Assembly (NCBI GenBank): GCA_022703965.1
Contig: JAKJHH010000007.1
Coordinates: 1 to 39,839 of the forward strand
DNA length: 39,839 nucleotides
Reading direction: 5' to 3'
Source of the DNA: Verrucomicrobiota bacterium
GTDB taxonomy: Bacteria > Verrucomicrobiota > Lentisphaeria > Victivallales > UBA1829
Part shown: one piece after another, positions 33,537-39,839 of the stretch
Layout of the letters: every line of letters starts with the position of its first letter
Numbering within the stretch: position 1 is the first letter of the stretch
Position numbers and translations under genes: made by a program
The notes under the pieces: generated by a model
Database searches by the model: none
The model's input: the letters and a program-made list of their open reading frames with translations, nothing else
Told to the model about the DNA's origin: nothing

Positions 33537-33767
33537 ATGAAAATTCAAATTCTGGGAACAGGTTGTCCGAAGTGCAAAACTCTGGCGGAAAACGCGGAAA
33601 AAGCAGCAAAAGAACTCGGCCTTGACTTTGAGCTTGAAAAAGTCACCGATATCAACAAAATCATGGCTTTCGGCGTGATGATGACTCCGGCTCTGGCACT
33701 TGACGGCAAAGTCAAGGCGGTCGGAAAGCTTTTAAATTCTGAAGACATTAAAAAACTTTTAGTATAA
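33537..33767 (+). CDS. Small redox-active disulfide protein (thioredoxin_3-type)
   Basis: A 76-residue glutaredoxin-fold protein that probably reduces a partner disulfide in the arsenic pathway. It has the family start MKIQILGTGCPKCKTLAENA with a CPKC motif (C10, C13) and the cis-proline region MMTPALALDGKV. This family is found next to COG0701 permeases in many arsenic and related islands. AGGAATT precedes the ATG. It probably supplies electrons to or senses metal for the neighbouring proteins, but the partner is not known. Confidence 0.85.
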   Translation: MKIQILGTGCPKCKTLAENAEKAAKELGLDFELEKVTDINKIMAFGVMMTPALALDGKVKAVGKLLNSEDIKKLLV

Positions 33768-33780
33768 AGGAGTTTTAACT

Positions 33781-34164
33781 ATGGATACTGCTCAAAAACC
33801 TTGTGCCTGCGGAAATGCTCCCAAACTTATATTTCCCTGTTCTGGTGCGGCCGATGCAGGAGCCGTTGCCGATCTTGCGGCTCGTAAACTCTCCAAAAAC
33901 GGCGATGGCAAAATGTTCTGTCTGGCCGGTATCGGCGGACGCGTGGATGGAATAATGAAATCCACAGAGGCCGCTGCAAAGATTCTGGCTATAGACGGAT
34001 GTGCTCTGCAATGCGCAAAAAAGACTCTGCTGGAAGCCGGATTTTCGGAATTTGAATATATCAATCTTTCTGAACTCGGCATGTGCAAGGGACAGACTGA
34101 AGCTGATGAATCGAACATCGCAAAAGTTGTAGCGCTTGCCAAAAGTAAACTGGCCTGTAAATAA
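33781..34164 (+). CDS. DGC-domain (putative zinc-binding) protein
   Basis: A 127-residue cysteine-rich protein of the DGC family: CACGNAPKLIFPCSGAADAG at the N-terminus, CLAGIGG, and the family signature IDGCALQCAKKTL. The cysteines suggest metal or arsenical binding. The domain's function is not established. In the ArsEFG system described for Shewanella (nitroarsenical reduction and efflux), small proteins lie next to arsF and arsG; this one could fill the ArsE position, but that is a guess from order. Separated by only 13 bases from the redox gene, with AAAGGAG before its start. Confidence 0.72.
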   Translation: MDTAQKPCACGNAPKLIFPCSGAADAGAVADLAARKLSKNGDGKMFCLAGIGGRVDGIMKSTEAAAKILAIDGCALQCAKKTLLEAGFSEFEYINLSELGMCKGQTEADESNIAKVVALAKSKLACK

Positions 34165-34176
34165 GGAGCCGCTTTC

Positions 34177-34647
34177 ATGATTATAAAATCTTTATTGCTC
34201 GTTGCTGCCTGTTTCATGACTTTCTCTTTGTCGGCTCAGTGCTGCGGGAAGAAAACGGTTGACGCTGATGTCCAGAAGAAAGAAACTCTCAATGCGGTCT
34301 CAGCTTCCGCAGAGACAAATCAGGCAAAGCTACCCAAGCTTGTTGATCTGGGTGCGAAAAAATGTATTCCCTGCAAAAAAATGGCTCCCATACTGGAAGA
34401 ATTGACTCTTGAATACAAAGGTATCATGGATGTTGAATTTATCGATGTATGGGAAAAGGAAAACGTAGCAAAGGCAAAGCAGTATGGCATTCAATCAATT
34501 CCCACTCAGATTTTCTTTGATGCCAACGGCAAGGAAGTCTGGCGACATGAGGGATACATCTCAAAGGAAGATATTCTGTCAAAGTGGAAAGAACTGGGCT
34601 CCGATATGGAAAAAATGAAGAAAGAAAAAGAACAGAAAAGTAAATGA
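34177..34647 (+). CDS. Exported thioredoxin-like protein
   Basis: A 156-residue periplasmic thioredoxin with a signal peptide (ending SLSA) and the mature start QCCGKK. Its fold shows VDLGAKKCIPCKKMAP (CIPC active site), VDVWEKENVAKAKQYG-like strands and the cis-proline segment YGIQSIPTQIFFD. The preceding cysteine pair is unusual; Q before the first Cys does not satisfy a lipobox, so it is probably not lipidated. It likely reduces disulfides of exported partners of the ars operon. ATGA overlap with the ArsF-like gene indicates coupled translation. Confidence 0.8.
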   Translation: MIIKSLLLVAACFMTFSLSAQCCGKKTVDADVQKKETLNAVSASAETNQAKLPKLVDLGAKKCIPCKKMAPILEELTLEYKGIMDVEFIDVWEKENVAKAKQYGIQSIPTQIFFDANGKEVWRHEGYISKEDILSKWKELGSDMEKMKKEKEQKSK

Positions 34648-35120
34648 GCAAAGATAAACAGATTGCCTGGATAAAAGCTTTCTTACTGGCCTTTGTCTTC
34701 GTCAGCATAGGGTTTTCTCTGGGACGCCATAGCGTTAAGTCAGGATCGACGGGATCGCTGCCGCCGTCAGGCGGCAAAAGCTCGGTACAGGTTTACTATC
34801 TGCATTCGACCTTTCGCTGCACGACCTGCAATACCATCGAGAAAATGACGAAAGCCTTCCTGGATCGTCAATATAAGGCTGATCTGGCGTCCGGTGATAT
34901 GCTCTTCAACGAAATTGATTTTCAGGCTGATGAGGACTTGGCGAAAAAGTTCGGGGTTGTCGCCAGCTGCATCGTTGTCGCGGCAATAAAAGACGGTAAG
35001 ATTGTCGATTTCCGACGTCTTGACGAGGTCTGGACGCTGATGAAAGATCCTCCGGCTTTCGATAAATATATTAATGACGCGATTGATGCCATGAAACAGA
35101 AAAACAGAGGAACAGAATGA
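34644..35120 (+). CDS. arsF: ArsF-like nitroarsenical reductase subunit
   Basis: A 158-residue membrane-anchored protein: an N-terminal hydrophobic helix (AWIKAFLLAFVFVSIGFSLG), then a thioredoxin-like domain with VQVYYLHSTFRCTTCNTIEK that has CTTC. This is the pattern annotated as ArsF family in the arsEFG system, in which ArsE and ArsF are needed to reduce nitro groups on aromatic arsenicals in Shewanella. The DsbD-type partner gene follows with a four-base overlap, so electrons may be passed between the two. Activity here is inferred from family and context. Confidence 0.72.
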   Translation: MSKDKQIAWIKAFLLAFVFVSIGFSLGRHSVKSGSTGSLPPSGGKSSVQVYYLHSTFRCTTCNTIEKMTKAFLDRQYKADLASGDMLFNEIDFQADEDLAKKFGVVASCIVVAAIKDGKIVDFRRLDEVWTLMKDPPAFDKYINDAIDAMKQKNRGTE

Positions 35121-35809
35121 GCTGGTTTATAATCGGATCTGCCCTCTGGCTTGGTATTCTGACTGCGATCAGTCCATGTCCGCTGGCAACTAATATAGCC
35201 GCGATTTCATTCATCGGACGTCAGCTCGGCAATGAGCGCGGAGTTCTGCTTTCAGGCTTGCTCTATACAGCCGGACGCGTTCTGGCTTACGTGTTTCTGG
35301 GAATCGGGATTGCCTCGGGTGTGATGGTGAGCGGAGAGCTCTCGCGTTTTTTACAGTTGTATATGAATGAAATTCTAGGTCCGGCACTTATTCTGCTGGG
35401 AATGATTCTCCTCGGAATGCTGGGTTCCGGAATGTCAATGAATTTGATCGGCCACGAAAAACTGCATAAACATGCGGAAAAAAAAGGATTGTCTCTGGCA
35501 TTGCCGATCGGCTTCGTCTTTGCTCTATCCTTTTGCCCTGTCTCCGCGGGTCTGTTTTTCGGAGCTTTGATTCCGCTGACGCTCAAGAGCGGCGGAGCCT
35601 TTCTTCTGCCGCTGATTTATGGTATTGGAACAGCACTGCCGGTGATCTTGTTTTCGTTTCTGATCGCCTTTGGAGGCGAATATCTTGGTAAAGCATTCAA
35701 CTGTCTGACAAAAATTGAAGTTTGGGTACGCCGGGTTGCCGGAATCATGTTTATCGTTGTCGGCATTTACTATTGCCTGATCCATATTTATCAAATCTGC
35801 TTATGGTGA
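35117..35809 (+). CDS. arsG: ArsG-like CcdA/DsbD-type membrane protein
   Basis: A 230-residue integral membrane protein with about six transmembrane helices. It matches the CcdA/DsbD family with ISPCPLATN at the N-terminus and FALSFCPVSAGLFFG later, the two helix cysteines that carry electrons across the membrane. In the arsEFG system the equivalent protein is reported as the efflux permease for trivalent aromatic arsenicals. A redox role (CcdA-like) for the exported thioredoxin and ArsF-like protein is equally consistent with the residues. It ends the first ars operon. Confidence 0.72.
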   Translation: MSWFIIGSALWLGILTAISPCPLATNIAAISFIGRQLGNERGVLLSGLLYTAGRVLAYVFLGIGIASGVMVSGELSRFLQLYMNEILGPALILLGMILLGMLGSGMSMNLIGHEKLHKHAEKKGLSLALPIGFVFALSFCPVSAGLFFGALIPLTLKSGGAFLLPLIYGIGTALPVILFSFLIAFGGEYLGKAFNCLTKIEVWVRRVAGIMFIVVGIYYCLIHIYQICLW

Positions 35810-35972
35810 AAAAAAGGCGCAAGGTCTCTGCGTCGATGTATATCGGAAAAACCTTCATCACCACAAATCAATAACACATTATAATAGTCTAACAGTTTTA
35901 TAACAGAAATCCTGTTGCTCTGCTTTGAGCCTTATGCTTTGGTATTGCCGAAGATAAAGGAGGACATGAAAC
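35810..35972 (+). promoter_or_regulatory. Region between the two ars blocks with candidate -10
   Basis: The 163-base gap has TATAAT at 35880-35885, a consensus -10, with no good -35 at normal spacing. Nearby is a short hairpin AACAG/CTGTT around 35900-35914. It may drive the fused arsenate reductase gene, which has AAAGGAGGA just before its start. No clear terminator of the first block is visible. Confidence 0.4.
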
Positions 35973-36878
35973 ATGGCCGAAAAAATAAAAGTTCTTTTTG
36001 TTTGCAAGTACAACTCATGCCGTACTCAGATGGCAGAAGCATTTCTGAAAAAATACGGAGCGGATCGCTTTGAGGCGGAAAGCGCCGGACTCGAAACCGG
36101 TGATTTAAACCCTTATGCGATTGCCGTAATGGAGTCTAAGGGGCTCGATATCTCACACAACAAATCCAAGACGGTTTTCGAGCTCTTCAAGGAAGGACGC
36201 TATTATGACTACGTCATCAGCGTATGCAGTTACGATGATTCCGAATGTCCGGTATTTCCAGGCAGGACGATCAGAAAAAACTGGAACCTGCCCGATCCCG
36301 CAAGCTTCGATGGAACAGATGACGAAATCCTCGAAAAAACGGCTCTTCTTTGCAGTGATATAGAGCATCTGGTTCTGGAATTTATCGCAACCGCAAATCC
36401 GGCAGGCGAAATCTTTGCCGAATCAACACAGCGTTTTCGCAAGATGCCAAGACTGAAAGTGCTTTTTCTCTGCACCGGAAATTCCTGTCGCAGTCAGATG
36501 GCTGAAGGCTGGGCACGTTTCCTCAAGAACAATCAGATAGAAGCTTATTCAGCCGGAATTCGCGCTCAGGGACTCAATCCTAACGCTGTCAAAGTTATGG
36601 CCGAGGCCGGTGTTGATATCAGCAGACAGACCTCAAAAACTCTCGACGCTCTTTCAGGTATTACTTTTGACTATGTTGTGACGGTATGCGGACATGCTCA
36701 CGGAAGCTGTCCTGTTTTTCCCGGTGGTGTAAGAGTGCTTCATGTTCCTTTCGATGATCCGCCGCATCTTGCAGCAGACGCTAAGACTGAAGAGGAAGCC
36801 CTTTCGCATTACCGTCGAGTCCGCGATAAAATAAAAGAATTTGTGCTTAAAATGCCGGAAAATCTGACGGAAAGATAA
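35973..36878 (+). CDS. arsC: Tandem fused arsenate reductase (two LMW-PTPase/ArsC domains)
   Basis: One 301-residue chain containing two complete thioredoxin-coupled ArsC-type domains. The first spans about residues 5-145, with CKYNSCR (C11, R17) and redox cysteines C85 and C92. The second spans about 158-300, with CTGNSCR (C167, R173) and C239 and C246. All three cysteines needed for the arsenate-reduction cascade of this class are present in both halves. The halves differ: the first has the LPDPASF version, the second HVPFDDPP. A linker of about 12 residues joins them. Reduction of arsenate to arsenite is expected; whether both sites are active cannot be seen. Confidence 0.88.
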   Translation: MAEKIKVLFVCKYNSCRTQMAEAFLKKYGADRFEAESAGLETGDLNPYAIAVMESKGLDISHNKSKTVFELFKEGRYYDYVISVCSYDDSECPVFPGRTIRKNWNLPDPASFDGTDDEILEKTALLCSDIEHLVLEFIATANPAGEIFAESTQRFRKMPRLKVLFLCTGNSCRSQMAEGWARFLKNNQIEAYSAGIRAQGLNPNAVKVMAEAGVDISRQTSKTLDALSGITFDYVVTVCGHAHGSCPVFPGGVRVLHVPFDDPPHLAADAKTEEEALSHYRRVRDKIKEFVLKMPENLTER

Positions 36879-36945
36879 GGAACTAATAGGTTCCGGAAAA
36901 ATTCCTGTGAAGTTTTTTGATATGAGATTTGAATTTTATTTTTGT

Positions 36946-36959
36946 CGAAATACATTTCG
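36946..36959. promoter_or_regulatory. Palindrome upstream of the second arsR
   Basis: CGAAAT and ATTTCG flank AC, a perfect inverted repeat 30 bases before the start of the second ArsR gene. The size and place fit an ArsR operator. No good promoter hexamer pair is visible, so this is a candidate only. Confidence 0.45.
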
Positions 36960-36988
36960 TCATATGGCGAATTGACGGAGATATAAAA

Positions 36989-37345
36989 ATGCGAAAAATA
37001 TTGAATATTACCAAAGCGTTGTCGGATGAAAACCGTATCCGTGCTCTAATGATGTTGCAGGGCGGGGAAATGTGTGTATGCAACATAATAGAAATGTTGG
37101 ATCTGGCTCCATCGACGGTATCCAAGCACATGTCGATATTGAAACAGGCTGATCTGGTTGAAACACGCCGGGACGGCAAATGGACTTATTATCGTCTGAG
37201 CGATGTGGATTCCAATCCTGCCGCGACGGAAATCATTCAATGGCTTCTCTCTAATCTGGAGAAAGATTCGATGGTTCGAAAGGATAAGACTCGTCTGAAC
37301 AAATATAAGTCAAAGACATCAACAGCCTCTTGCAAGAACTGTTGA
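36989..37345 (+). CDS. arsR: ArsR-family repressor (second block)
   Basis: Second metalloid-responsive repressor of 118 residues. It contains MCVCNII (C29 and C31), the recognition helix LAPSTVSKHMSILKQADLVE, a wing with GKWTYYRL, and a C-terminal tail ending SCKNC whose extra cysteines may create a distinct metal site. ATG 36989 is preferred because GGAG lies eight bases upstream and it starts at the usual family beginning; an in-frame start at 36929 would add an implausible leader. It is located between the fused arsenate reductase and its unfused relatives. Confidence 0.88.
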   Translation: MRKILNITKALSDENRIRALMMLQGGEMCVCNIIEMLDLAPSTVSKHMSILKQADLVETRRDGKWTYYRLSDVDSNPAATEIIQWLLSNLEKDSMVRKDKTRLNKYKSKTSTASCKNC

Positions 37346-37375
37346 AATACTAAATATTTACAGGAGACCACTATC

Positions 37376-37819
37376 ATGGACAAGAAGCACAAGATTCTGA
37401 TTTTATGCTCGGGAAATTCATGCCGCAGCCAAATGGCAGAAGCGTTTTTCCAGAAATATGCTCCGGATGAATTTGAGGCTTACAGCGCCGGACTTGAGCC
37501 CCGTCCAATCCATCCTCTGACAATCAAGGTAATGAATGAAATCGGCATCGACATCTCATCGAAACGTTCAAAATCGGTAAGAGAGTATCTGGGCAAGGAA
37601 GTCTTTTCTTTTGTAATTTTTGTCTGTGGCGAAATGGAACAGAACTGTCCTCATCTCTTTCCGCTTGCACCATGGCAGAGTCTTTCCTGGCCTTTTCCCG
37701 ATCCTGCCTCTTTTGAGGGTGATGATGAGGGACGACTCCAGATATTTCGGGAAGTTCGAGATGCGATCGAAGAGAAAATAAAAAACTGGCTGACAGAGTA
37801 TCGAAACAAAAATCAGTAA
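37376..37819 (+). CDS. arsC: Arsenate reductase, resembling the first half of the fusion
   Basis: A 147-residue stand-alone LMW-PTPase/ArsC-type protein with CSGNSCR (C11, R17) and C84, C91 seven residues apart as in thioredoxin-dependent ArsC. It shares with the first half of the fused protein the LSWPFPDPASF segment, whereas the second half has DDPP without that form. GGAG lies ahead of the start. It likely reduces arsenate or acts in a paralogous step. The pair with the next gene copies the domain order of the fusion. Confidence 0.85.
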   Translation: MDKKHKILILCSGNSCRSQMAEAFFQKYAPDEFEAYSAGLEPRPIHPLTIKVMNEIGIDISSKRSKSVREYLGKEVFSFVIFVCGEMEQNCPHLFPLAPWQSLSWPFPDPASFEGDDEGRLQIFREVRDAIEEKIKNWLTEYRNKNQ

Positions 37820-37841
37820 CAGAAGTCAGGAACTAATCATA

Positions 37842-38285
37842 ATGAGCAGAAAATTAAATGTTTTATTTCTTTGTACCGGTAATTCCTGCCGCAGTCAGAT
37901 GGCTGAAGGCTGGTGTCGTCACCTTAAAGGTGATGTATTTGAGGCCTATTCAGCAGGAATCGAAACTCACGGACTTAATCCCAACGCGGTCAGAATCATG
38001 GCCGAAGCCGGGGTCGATATCTCTAAGCATAAATCAAAACTCTTGACCGATCTCAATGAGATAAGTTTTGATTACGTTGTAACCGTATGTGGTCACGCTC
38101 ACGAGACTTGTCCGTTCTTTCCGGCCAAGGCTAAAATTGTTCATGTAGGGTTCGACGATCCTCCGCGCATGGCGAAACTGCTTGAGTCTGAAGAAGAAAA
38201 ATTGAATTGTTATCGTCGTGTACGAGATGAGATCAGAAACTTTGTTGAGTCTCTGCCGGATGCTTTATTTAATAAAAATGTATAA
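37842..38285 (+). CDS. arsC: Arsenate reductase, resembling the second half of the fusion
   Basis: A 147-residue stand-alone arsenate reductase with CTGNSCRSQMAEGW (C11, R17) and VCGHAHETC (C83 and C90), matching the second half of the fused gene closely through AYSAGI, GLNPNAV, MAEAGVDIS and the DDPP segment. All redox cysteines are present, so it should be active with thioredoxin. It follows the previous gene by 22 bases and precedes ArsM by 25, within one operon. It is the best candidate for the canonical ArsC of the island. Confidence 0.9.
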   Translation: MSRKLNVLFLCTGNSCRSQMAEGWCRHLKGDVFEAYSAGIETHGLNPNAVRIMAEAGVDISKHKSKLLTDLNEISFDYVVTVCGHAHETCPFFPAKAKIVHVGFDDPPRMAKLLESEEEKLNCYRRVRDEIRNFVESLPDALFNKNV

Positions 38286-38310
38286 CTAAAGACATGAGGG
38301 GGAATCTAAA

Positions 38311-39444
38311 ATGACAGAAAAAATTAAGAAAACAGATGATGTTCACAATTTCGTCCGTGACGCTTATTCTAAGATTGCCGTAGCAAATTCATCGTGCTGC
38401 GGATCCAAAAACGTTTGCGGAGGTGTGGAGAATCCAGAAAAATTTGCAAATGAACTTGGCTATACGGACGCTGAGCTTGCTTCATTGCCTGATGATGCCA
38501 ATATGGGGCTTTCCTGCGGCAACCCAACCGCTTTGGCCGCGTTAAAGCCCGGTGAAGTGGTTCTGGATCTCGGTTCAGGCGGCGGCTTTGATGTCTTTAT
38601 AGCTGCGGAAAAAGTTGGTTCGTCTGGTAAGTCCATCGGCGTCGACATGACCCATGAAATGCTGATGAAAGCACGGAAGAACATAGGACAATTCACTCAG
38701 CATACGGGGCTGAATAATGTCGAATTTCTGCTCGGAGAGATCGAACATCTGCCGCTGCCTGATAACAGTATTGATGTGGTAATTTCCAATTGTGTTGTGA
38801 ACCTTTCTCCTCGCAAACAGCAGGTCTGGAAAGAAATTTTCCGAGTATTGAAGCCCGGAGGACGCGCTGCCATTTCCGATTTAGCGCTGTTGAAACCGTT
38901 GCCGGAAAATATTGTCGAATCTGTTACCGCATTGGTCGGTTGCGTCGCGGGGGCAGTACTGATTACCGATACCGAAGCGATGATAAAAGAGGCCGGTTTT
39001 ACAGACTTTAAATTCGACAATAAATCGACGTTTATCGATAAAATGGAACAATGGAATGATCCGTTGTACTGCGCAATCATTGAAATGCTGCCCCAAGGCG
39101 AAAAACTCAGCAACTACATAACAAGCCTGGAAGTTTCAGTCAGCAAGCCGTGCTGCTGTCCTAAGGGAAAGATTGATGAACAAATACAGGAGCTGATTGC
39201 CATTGGAGCTTCAGTAACCGCACACTGCCAACCCTGCTTTACTTATCATCTGGCTAAGGCTAAAGAACTTGGTCTATCTGAGTCAGATATCAAAGCAGCT
39301 GTGGCAGTAGGTGAATCTCTGCAACGCGGAGCTGGGGCAGCTATGCATAAACATGTCCGTGAATCGCTTGGGAATGCCATTCAGGCGAGTTCCTGCTGCC
39401 GTCCGGAAGAACCGCAAAAAAGCTGTTGTGGGAAAAATGAATAA
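38311..39444 (+). CDS. arsM: ArsM arsenite methyltransferase with C-terminal AhpD/CMD-like domain
   Basis: Methylates arsenite with S-adenosylmethionine. Conserved cysteines C69 (LSCGNP), C161 ([10 protein letters not shown]) and C211 (VGCVAG) correspond to those that bind As(III) in characterised ArsM. The SAM-binding segment is [14 protein letters not shown]. Beyond about residue 282 a second domain of the carboxymuconolactone-decarboxylase/AhpD type appears, with HCQPCFTYH (CxxC at C306 and C309, plus H313) and KAAVAVGE. The protein also has cysteine-rich N- and C-terminal ends ([14 protein letters not shown]). Such an alkylhydroperoxidase-type CxxC could regenerate thiols or receive arsenic. 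The order of neighbours supports a methylation branch. Confidence 0.88.
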   Translation: MTEKIKKTDDVHNFVRDAYSKIAVANSSCCGSKNVCGGVENPEKFANELGYTDAELASLPDDANMGLSCGNPTALAALKPGEVVLDLGSGGGFDVFIAAEKVGSSGKSIGVDMTHEMLMKARKNIGQFTQHTGLNNVEFLLGEIEHLPLPDNSIDVVISNCVVNLSPRKQQVWKEIFRVLKPGGRAAISDLALLKPLPENIVESVTALVGCVAGAVLITDTEAMIKEAGFTDFKFDNKSTFIDKMEQWNDPLYCAIIEMLPQGEKLSNYITSLEVSVSKPCCCPKGKIDEQIQELIAIGASVTAHCQPCFTYHLAKAKELGLSESDIKAAVAVGESLQRGAGAAMHKHVRESLGNAIQASSCCRPEEPQKSCCGKNE

Positions 39445-39839
39445 GGACCTTCCAAAAATAAGCCCCTCAAATTCCGCGCTTGATTTTTTGATGCAGGTTC
39501 ATGAAGCAATCCCCGGAATTACTGAAGCCGTATTGGATGCAGGACGTTCTGATGACGGGCGTTCAAGTTATGAAATTCTCTGTGCCGCGGCAGAGCCGTT
39601 GAAAGGTTCAACTGTTGTCGATCTGGCCTGTGGAAGCGGCCGTTTGACCGAATTATTGGCGGATCGTGTCGGAAGCAGCGGGAAAGTGATAGCCGTAGAC
39701 TTGAGTCCGGCTGAACTGGCATTGGCTGAACGACGGATGAAAGGTGTTGAGCAGATCCAGTTGCGCCGGGAATCGGTTTTGTCTCTTTCATTGGCGGACT
39801 CATCGGCGGATGCTGTACTGTGTCACATGGCATTTATGC
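39437..39839 (+). CDS. SAM-dependent methyltransferase, truncated at window end
   Basis: ATG 39437 overlaps the ArsM stop by eight bases, and the frame stays open to the end of the window (134 codons). The SAM-binding motif is VVDLACGSGRLTELL, followed by VIAVDLSPAEL, both typical of class I methyltransferases. It differs from ArsM and is likely translated with it. Its substrate cannot be known from the visible part; a second arsenical or thiol methylation step is possible. Confidence 0.72.
   Translation, partial: MNKDLPKISPSNSALDFLMQVHEAIPGITEAVLDAGRSDDGRSSYEILCAAAEPLKGSTVVDLACGSGRLTELLADRVGSSGKVIAVDLSPAELALAERRMKGVEQIQLRRESVLSLSLADSSADAVLCHMAFM

Noticed and set aside
35973-36878. Possibility that the fused ArsC is two genes joined by a sequencing error
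   Set aside because: The linker reads continuously in one frame through normal protein sequence with no homopolymer at the junction, and the second half has no ribosome site or good start of its own.
1-39839. CRISPR arrays, tRNA or rRNA genes
   Set aside because: No regularly spaced direct repeats and no cloverleaf or rRNA-like sequence were seen in any intergenic region.

Overview
The window looks like chromosomal DNA from a Gram-negative anaerobe or gut-type bacterium. Several lipoproteins carry clear lipoboxes and there is an LpoB/YcfL-type envelope cluster, so an outer membrane is implied. The mix of sugar hydrolases, AraC-type regulation, CsgG/PEGA-type envelope proteins and start-site style would fit a Lentisphaerota (Victivallis-like) or other PVC-group genome. 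That placement is inference, not proof; no rRNA or other phylogenetic marker is present.

Region by region: (1) 1-4650, minus strand: a surface-polysaccharide or secondary-metabolite segment with a GT4 glycosyltransferase (cut by the window edge), a NodU/CmcH-type carbamoyltransferase and an asparagine-synthase-like amidotransferase. (2) 4831-9929, plus strand: an intact but head-only Mu-like phage cassette (portal, protease with nested scaffold, decoration-like protein, major capsid protein, gp36-like, gp37-like, two unknown small proteins). It has no terminase, MuF, tail, lysis, integrase or transposase gene. (3) 9919-14691: housekeeping metabolism. A minus-strand HIT protein-trpA-amino-acid-binding-protein operon lies divergent from argD-argF. 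(4) 14869-20725: six consecutive exported proteins, including a TPR lipoprotein, a PEGA protein, a CsgG-like protein, YcfL-like and LpoB-like lipoproteins, and one unrecognised lipoprotein. (5) 20749-27181: a GH43-like protein divergent from an AraC regulator, an AbiE-type toxin-antitoxin pair, a lipoprotein, a DegT aminotransferase and a Maf pyrophosphatase. (6) 27359-31496: a solitary FRG-domain protein, a large GH2 beta-galactosidase-like enzyme and a GNAT acetyltransferase. (7) 31541-31756: a non-coding element with imperfect terminal inverted repeats and four internal hairpins. (8) 31826 to the right edge: a long arsenic/organoarsenical resistance island.

The arsenic island is organised as two ArsR-controlled blocks. 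The first holds arsR, a COG0701 permease, a small redox-disulfide protein, a DGC-domain protein, an exported thioredoxin, ArsF-like and ArsG-like. The second holds a fused tandem arsenate reductase, a second arsR, two stand-alone arsenate reductases that mirror the two halves of the fusion, an ArsM methyltransferase with a C-terminal AhpD/CMD-like domain, and the beginning of another methyltransferase. Together these could reduce arsenate, methylate arsenite, handle aromatic arsenicals, and export the products with thiol redox support.

The three strongest leads are the head-only capsid cassette, the duplicated fused/unfused ArsC architecture with the ArsM-CMD fusion, and the hairpin-rich element abutting the arsenic island.
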